Shown: piece by piece, positions 19,445-23,559 of the stretch
Layout of the letters: every line of letters starts with the position of its first letter
How positions within the stretch are numbered: position 1 is the stretch's first letter
Source: a virus
DNA: 23,559 nucleotides
Virus record (IMG/VR): IMGVR_UViG_3300035698_010216
Coordinates: 1 to 23,559 of that record
Direction: 5' to 3' (one strand)
Position numbers and translations under genes: made by a program
The notes under the pieces: generated by a model
Seen by the model: the letters and a program-made list of their open reading frames with translations, nothing else
Databases searched by the model: none
Told to the model about the DNA's origin: nothing

Positions 19445-19453
19445 ATTATAACA
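19445..19453 (-). promoter_or_regulatory. Extended -10 promoter within the tail module (leaderless architecture)
   Basis: The minus strand reads TGTTATAAT, then six bases (AAATAT) and the ATG at 19438. No -35 is recognisable at 17 bp. The identical spacing to four other genes argues for a real internal promoter for the fibre genes. Confidence 0.5.
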
Positions 19454-19459
19454 TTTATT

Positions 19460-20977
19460 TTAAAAGTTTGATAGCTTGCCTCTGCCGGTACGGAAAACAC
19501 GACGTAAGTCAACACCAACGTCAGGTATCTTAGGGCCTAAAACATAAACAATATCGCCTGACGGAAAGGTAGTTGTTAATGCATCGCCTACCTCTACTTC
19601 GTCTTCCTGCAAATAATCGTCAGTGTTTATATTTACTACATCGCCTACGTTCACTTTGTCCCTAGGGTAAACTACGTGATGCAGTTGGGTGTCGGTGTCT
19701 TCTTGTATAAGTCTATCGCCCTCTCGCAGTGCTGCTATTAAAAAGTCAACAATGCCTATTGTCCGCAGGGTGGCTAATTTTACTTTCCACATATAGCGGG
19801 TAGGGCTAACCATTGTGTAGGTAGCTGACTGTATTATAAAATTTTCGTTAACATCAAGTAGTGTAGAATTTATATTGATTATTTGACCTGACCTTAGCCC
19901 AGGAGTGTAGGTTGTAAATTCGCCCTCTATAACGCCGTCCTCGTATGCTTCTAATTGGGCCTGGGCAAAATCAATGGCTTGATCACGGCTAACTAGCTTT
20001 TTGTCTATCTTGGCAAACTCGAACAAACCATATTGGGCAATAGAAGTTTCCTCAGATATTCTAACTTCCAGGGTAAAAAGTGGTATTGCTTCTACGGTTA
20101 TATTATTAGCCCCGCTTTGGTCTGACGGTACGGTGGTTGTTTTAAAACGTAATGACTGTGCTTGAAAATTCCAGAAGCAGTCGTAGTCTTCCTCTTTGCT
20201 TAAAAAATCAACGCCAACGTCTTGGGCTACGCTATCAACTATAACAGTCGGTAGGTTTGCAAATTTATTAGACAGTGGAAATTGCAAACGTTCCCCGTCG
20301 CCAGCTAGGTACTCTAGCCTTTCGTCGTCACCCTCAATTTCGCCACCGGTAATATAAACCCGGTTTCTTATTTGTGATAAATCATTTTCAATTTCTAGGG
20401 TGTCGAAAATAAAGTTATCGCTAGTATCGGTTAAATTAAAAGGTGCTAATTCTGTATTTTTTTCAAAGAAATGTACGTCCTTATTATAGTCAACGTACCA
20501 AACAAAATTGGTTAAATCAGATAATCTTTGTATTGCTTCTACTAGAGGCACACGTTTAAAAACAATTTTGCTAACCGGTATTATACATACAACATTAGTG
20601 CCTGTGAAACTTCCGTCGGTAAAATTAGTAAGTAGATCTGCAATAATTGCCCCAACAGTCATGTCTTCGTATTGTGCCTGGACTAATTGCCTGTTTAGAT
20701 CATAGGAATAATCCCTACACTTCACTGTATATAAAACCGAACTATTGCCGGTAGCTTCTTTACTAACAGAATAAATTTTGCCGCCAAATTCTCTTGTTCC
20801 GTCAATAGTTAAAATAACCTCGCTGTTTGACTCCGGCCTAAATGTTTGGCCTGCATGGTATATAATCTGGAACCGTAGGTCGTCTGCGAGGTAGTTTGCT
20901 TCGTCCTTTTTTTTAAGGCTTCTGCTTTTTATAATGCTGGTTTTATCAGCACCACCTATTGTTAAAACTACACTCAT
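19460..20977 (-). CDS. Tail hub/baseplate protein (Tal or gp27-like)
   Basis: The 505-aa protein follows the tape measure gene with an ATGA overlap, the usual place for a tail hub. It begins VVLTIGGADKTSIIKSRSLK and has a beta-barrel-type start, then CRDYSYDLNRQLVQAQYEDM and TVGAIIADLLTNFTDG, which is typical of the phage late-control (gpD/gp27-like) hub domain, and DLTNFVWYVDYNKDVHFFEK. The C-terminal part is acidic beta (DKVNVGDVVNINTDDYLQED). It probably caps the tail tube and carries the fibres. No peptidase motif is clear. No separate distal tail gene lies between this gene and the tape measure gene. Confidence 0.75.
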   Translation of the reverse strand: MSVVLTIGGADKTSIIKSRSLKKKDEANYLADDLRFQIIYHAGQTFRPESNSEVILTIDGTREFGGKIYSVSKEATGNSSVLYTVKCRDYSYDLNRQLVQAQYEDMTVGAIIADLLTNFTDGSFTGTNVVCIIPVSKIVFKRVPLVEAIQRLSDLTNFVWYVDYNKDVHFFEKNTELAPFNLTDTSDNFIFDTLEIENDLSQIRNRVYITGGEIEGDDERLEYLAGDGERLQFPLSNKFANLPTVIVDSVAQDVGVDFLSKEEDYDCFWNFQAQSLRFKTTTVPSDQSGANNITVEAIPLFTLEVRISEETSIAQYGLFEFAKIDKKLVSRDQAIDFAQAQLEAYEDGVIEGEFTTYTPGLRSGQIININSTLLDVNENFIIQSATYTMVSPTRYMWKVKLATLRTIGIVDFLIAALREGDRLIQEDTDTQLHHVVYPRDKVNVGDVVNINTDDYLQEDEVEVGDALTTTFPSGDIVYVLGPKIPDVGVDLRRVFRTGRGKLSNF

Positions 20978-22671
20978 AATCTTATATTTGATTTTACTAC
21001 TTTCATAATGTCGTTGCCTATTTGTTCAGCTATTCCCTCTTCGCCAACAAAGTTATTACCGGTAATAGTAATATTTAAACTAGCCCCGCCACCTAGCCCC
21101 GCCATTACTCGACCATGACTAGCTGGTGTAAATAATTCAGGGCCATGTTCGCCAACAAGCATTGTTCTGCCTGCCTGGACTGCACCACCGGCAGCACGTC
21201 CAAACCAGCCCCCTACGGTGCCTGCTACGCTACTGATAGCGTTTCTAGCACCCTGTACAACGTTTAGTCTTTTTATAGCATCAATTAAGGCTTGTATTTT
21301 TTCAACTACCCAGTTAACAATGTCGCCAAACTTTTGAAATGAACTAACCCAAAAGTCAGTGACGGCAGAGGAAAGGGCAGCACCGGCAGTAATTACCAGT
21401 GAAAGTAAGCTAGCTATTATTCTTATAGCTGTTATAGCTGCATATATAGCCCCCAGCAAAACAACACCAATAGCTTTAGCTAAAAATTCTAGCACCGGCA
21501 ATAGTGGTGTCATGCTATCCCACAAATCTTTTAAGGCTGGTAATACCTGACTTACCCATAGGTCGTTTAAATCTTCCCACAGTTCAGTTAGCATAGATAT
21601 AAGCCCTGTTTTTTCCTCGATGCTTTGCATGAAATTGCCCCAGTCTATTTGTGCCTTACTTAATATAATGCCCAGGGCGACTATGGCGGCGGCAACAATG
21701 CCAAAAGGGCCTGCCAATAAAGACACGCCTGTTATGATCGCCGGAAGTACCATACCTAATAAACCTATGCCAGCTATTAGTCCGGTTAGTGCGGCGGCGA
21801 CAAGAATTATATTTTTAGTAAGCTCGGGGTGTTTTTCAATCCAAGCTGCTATTTTTTCTATTATTGGTAGTAATTTTTTTAACAACTGGTCAAACATAGG
21901 AAGCAACAACGTACCTATTCGTTCTTTGGTTTCCAGTATGGTAGCGTTTAGCTCTTGCTGCCTACGAATAAAAGAGTCGTTATTTTCCTCAAAGCCCTCT
22001 ATTGCATCAGAGGAATTGTCAATTATTTGTGCTAGTAATGCCTGGGCTCTTATTTGCGTTTTTACTTCGGGGTCTAAATCTTTAAAGGCCTGGCCAGTTT
22101 CTAGTAGCCCCTCTTTCAATGCCCTGGCTTCTAGTGAAGTTTCCAGTGCATTTACACCATAACGCCGTAGTGGCTCGCTAGAGCCTGACAAGCCCGATTT
22201 TATAGCTTCTAGCACCTGTGTAGGGTCAACGTCGTTAAAGGCTGCGATTTTGTTTGAAACGTCCAGGAAGCCCTTAGACATATCTGCGGCCAGTTCACGT
22301 GATAAGCCAAGCGGTACCATTAAGTCTTGTAGGTCGGCAGCCATGCGTACAATTTCAGAAGTGGCAGTCGGCATTTCTTTTCTAATATCATTTACGAAAT
22401 TTAACATGTCGTCAGAGTGTTCCCCGAATACAGTATTAAATTTGTTATAAGCACCCTCGGCAATAGCTACCTGGCTTATTGCCCCTTTTACACCAACGGC
22501 TATGCCGGCAAAAGCAGCACCACCAAATAGTGCCATTTTTTGAAAAGCAGGCTGCATTTTTTGCAGCTTGGTTTTCATAGTGTCAAGGTTTTGTCGAACA
22601 CCATTAAAAGCGGCATTTGCTCTATTTTCCGCTTCTATAACAACTTGTAATTTGTGCGTAGTCTGTGGCAT
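20974..22671 (-). CDS. Tape measure protein
   Basis: The 565-aa protein has the make-up of a tail length ruler: a helical N-terminal half (MPQTTHKLQVVIEAENRANA, then LSRELAADMSKGFLDVSNKI), several hydrophobic segments in the middle (ILVAAALTGLIAGIGLLGMV; LLGAIYAAITAIRIIASLLS), and an end typical of the family, VGEHGPELFTPASHGRVMAG followed by LNITITGNNFVG. At roughly 0.15 nm per residue it predicts a tail of about 85 nm. It follows the tail chaperone frameshift gene by 1 bp and precedes the hub gene. The membrane segments may form a channel on DNA injection. Confidence 0.9.
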   Translation of the reverse strand: MPQTTHKLQVVIEAENRANAAFNGVRQNLDTMKTKLQKMQPAFQKMALFGGAAFAGIAVGVKGAISQVAIAEGAYNKFNTVFGEHSDDMLNFVNDIRKEMPTATSEIVRMAADLQDLMVPLGLSRELAADMSKGFLDVSNKIAAFNDVDPTQVLEAIKSGLSGSSEPLRRYGVNALETSLEARALKEGLLETGQAFKDLDPEVKTQIRAQALLAQIIDNSSDAIEGFEENNDSFIRRQQELNATILETKERIGTLLLPMFDQLLKKLLPIIEKIAAWIEKHPELTKNIILVAAALTGLIAGIGLLGMVLPAIITGVSLLAGPFGIVAAAIVALGIILSKAQIDWGNFMQSIEEKTGLISMLTELWEDLNDLWVSQVLPALKDLWDSMTPLLPVLEFLAKAIGVVLLGAIYAAITAIRIIASLLSLVITAGAALSSAVTDFWVSSFQKFGDIVNWVVEKIQALIDAIKRLNVVQGARNAISSVAGTVGGWFGRAAGGAVQAGRTMLVGEHGPELFTPASHGRVMAGLGGGASLNITITGNNFVGEEGIAEQIGNDIMKVVKSNIRL

Positions 22672-22672
22672 G

Positions 22673-23145
22673 TTATTTTTTTTGTTTACTTAAATCGTCA
22701 ATGACCTGTACGGTTTGTTTGACGAACCACTCAGGCTGAGCCATGAAAGTGTGGTAATCCCAGCCCATAGACATGCAAACTAAGACTACGGTTTGACCGG
22801 AGTATCCCCGGCACCTAGAACTTTTTTTTTACGAAGTTTTTTAATTTCGTCTTGTATAAATTGATAGTCTTCCTCAGGCAAGCCTAAAATATCTTTTAAT
22901 ACATTATCAGTTTTTTCATTCATAGAAACAATAAACTTTTCTATTTCTCTGTGGGCCTGCTCTGTTATAGCACTTGCTACATTCATTTTGCCAAAGTTTG
23001 CACTGCCTCGTTGGTCAGGTTTTACGTCAACTGCACTCATAAGTGCATCGTCAATGTATTCGGCATCTTCGCCAGTGATCCAGTCTTTAATTTCCACTAC
23101 TGCCTTGGCAGCCGGGGTTGTGATTTTTTTTGTTGGAGCTTTCAT
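22673..23145 (-). CDS. Tail assembly chaperone GT fusion made by -1 ribosomal frameshift
   Basis: The 119-aa chaperone frame contains an A9 run (22830-22822, reading CGT AAA AAA AAA GTT). Slipping back one base on it continues as AGT TCT AGG... for 49 codons to a TAA at 22675-22673, two bases before the tape measure ATG. The new part contains MGWDYHTFMAQPEWFVKQTV, the type of segment found in the GT extension of tail chaperones. The fusion would be 157 aa. G and GT proteins coat the tape measure protein during tail assembly and their ratio is set by the frameshift, as in lambda. No separate ATG-started gene explains this open frame. Confidence 0.8.
22786..23145 (-). CDS. Tail assembly chaperone (G-type, unshifted product)
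   Basis: The 119-aa unshifted product lies between the tail tube and tape measure genes, exactly where lambda G-type chaperones are found. It begins MKAPTKKITTPAAKAVVEIK and has an acidic, helical middle (NEKTDNVLKDILGLPEEDYQ) and a lysine-rich slippery region (KKLRKKKVL) at residues 101-110. The short tail after the slip site (GAGDTPVKP) ends with TAG. It is made in excess over the frameshifted form in related phages. Confidence 0.78.
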   Translation of the reverse strand: MKAPTKKITTPAAKAVVEIKDWITGEDAEYIDDALMSAVDVKPDQRGSANFGKMNVASAITEQAHREIEKFIVSMNEKTDNVLKDILGLPEEDYQFIQDEIKKLRKKKVLGAGDTPVKP

Positions 23146-23163
23146 TTTTTTTTATTAAATTTA

Positions 23164-23559
23164 TTATGATTGTACGTCGTAGTCGTAATCTTCAACAGTG
23201 TTAACTACGGTAATATTTATAGCTTCGCTATCTGTATCTGAATAGTGGGCTAATATAGTAAAACCGTCTTTTACAATATCGTCAATAGGCCTGTCCGGGT
23301 TAGAAGTTTCAAAACTTACTCTAGCAAGCTGAATAGTAATTGTTGGATTACTACCGCCGCCTATATCAATATCAGAACGGGTTAATGTAATTTGCATTGC
23401 TCTATAAGTACCTGCCATATAAAGGTCGTGGTAGGTATCGTCTTCATAGTCTAAAACAATATTACCGCCAATTTCTAACAAGCCTGCTAAAGTATCAGTT
23501 GGAGTTATAGAACCTATTGGCTGATTTTCTTTTCCGTTATTGGCAATGTTTAAACTAAA
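23164..23559 (-). CDS. Major tail (tube) protein, 5' end beyond the window
   Basis: The frame is open to the right edge of the window, giving 131 residues of the C-terminal part; the TTG at 23481 is not a real start. The sequence reads SLNIANNGKENQPIGSITPT, LEIGGNIVLDYEDDTYHDLY, YRAMQITLTRSDIDIG, ITIQLARVSFETSNPDRPID and DIVKDGFTILAHYSDTDSEA, a strand order typical of siphovirus tail tube proteins, which stack as rings around the tape measure protein. It is followed by the chaperone and tape measure genes, the normal order. Capsid and neck genes should lie upstream, outside the window. Confidence 0.7.
   Translation of the reverse strand, partial: FSLNIANNGKENQPIGSITPTDTLAGLLEIGGNIVLDYEDDTYHDLYMAGTYRAMQITLTRSDIDIGGGSNPTITIQLARVSFETSNPDRPIDDIVKDGFTILAHYSDTDSEAINITVVNTVEDYDYDVQS

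Noticed and set aside
21620-22162. 180-aa open frame on the plus strand
   Set aside because: It lies wholly inside the tape measure gene in the opposite direction and has the low-complexity composition of a shadow frame.

Overview
The window is a stretch of tailed-phage (siphovirus-type) genome. It could be a free phage, a phage contig from a metagenome, or a prophage; no integrase is visible. Every gene I can support lies on the minus strand, so transcription runs from high to low coordinates. DNA is AT-rich. TAA, TAG and TGA all end genes, several at ATGA or TAATG junctions, so the ordinary bacterial code applies. Very few starts have a Shine-Dalgarno sequence. Several genes sit exactly six bases after a TATAAT box, which predicts leaderless mRNAs. 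The host cannot be named. The sigma-70-like promoters argue against Bacteroidota. A teichoic-acid-like CDP-alcohol/LicD gene pair and the absence of recognisable spanins would fit a monoderm host with weak Shine-Dalgarno use, for example a Patescibacteria-like cell, but this is only a guess.

Layout in the direction of transcription. (1) 23559-17919, tail module: tail tube protein (5' end cut by the window), tail assembly chaperone with a -1 frameshift on an A9 run, tape measure protein, a 505-aa tail hub/baseplate protein, two probable tail-tip or fibre proteins, and a small membrane/coiled-coil protein. (2) 17816-16204, probable lysis module: papain-like (C1) cysteine peptidase, a 33-aa membrane peptide and a holin, followed by a Rho-independent terminator and a possible short RNA. 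(3) 16110-15864, non-coding: inverted repeats, a perfect DnaA box and the first early promoter; this is a candidate origin/control region. (4) 15863-5658, early region: unknown small proteins, an RlpA-like protein, a C5-cytosine methyltransferase, SSB, a RecT/Bet annealing protein, a PD-(D/E)XK nuclease, HNH proteins, several mini zinc ribbons, a NinB-like protein and a replication-initiator-like protein. Three copies of one 24-bp promoter core (6404-6427, 11326-11349, 15912-15935) divide this region into units.

(5) 5658-2418, a tightly overlapping surface-chemistry operon: SAM methyltransferase, glycosyltransferase, LicD/fukutin-type phosphotransferase, TagD-like cytidylyltransferase and a second glycosyltransferase. 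Together they look able to make a CDP-activated polyol and place its phosphodiester on a glycan. The target (host envelope, virion or DNA) is not shown by the sequence. (6) 2379-1133: a ParB-like protein and a Mom-like DNA modification protein, followed by a tRNA-like element whose anticodon loop looks non-functional. (7) 1070-1: a structured non-coding stretch that may be the packaging site, then the small terminase and the start of the large terminase. Portal and capsid genes would lie beyond the left edge, leading round to the tail genes at the right edge if the map is circular or permuted.

The most interesting items are the glycan/phosphodiester operon, the repeated leaderless promoter system, the aberrant tRNA-like element, the SSB acidic tail lying in frame behind a UAA stop, and the cysteine-peptidase lysis module.
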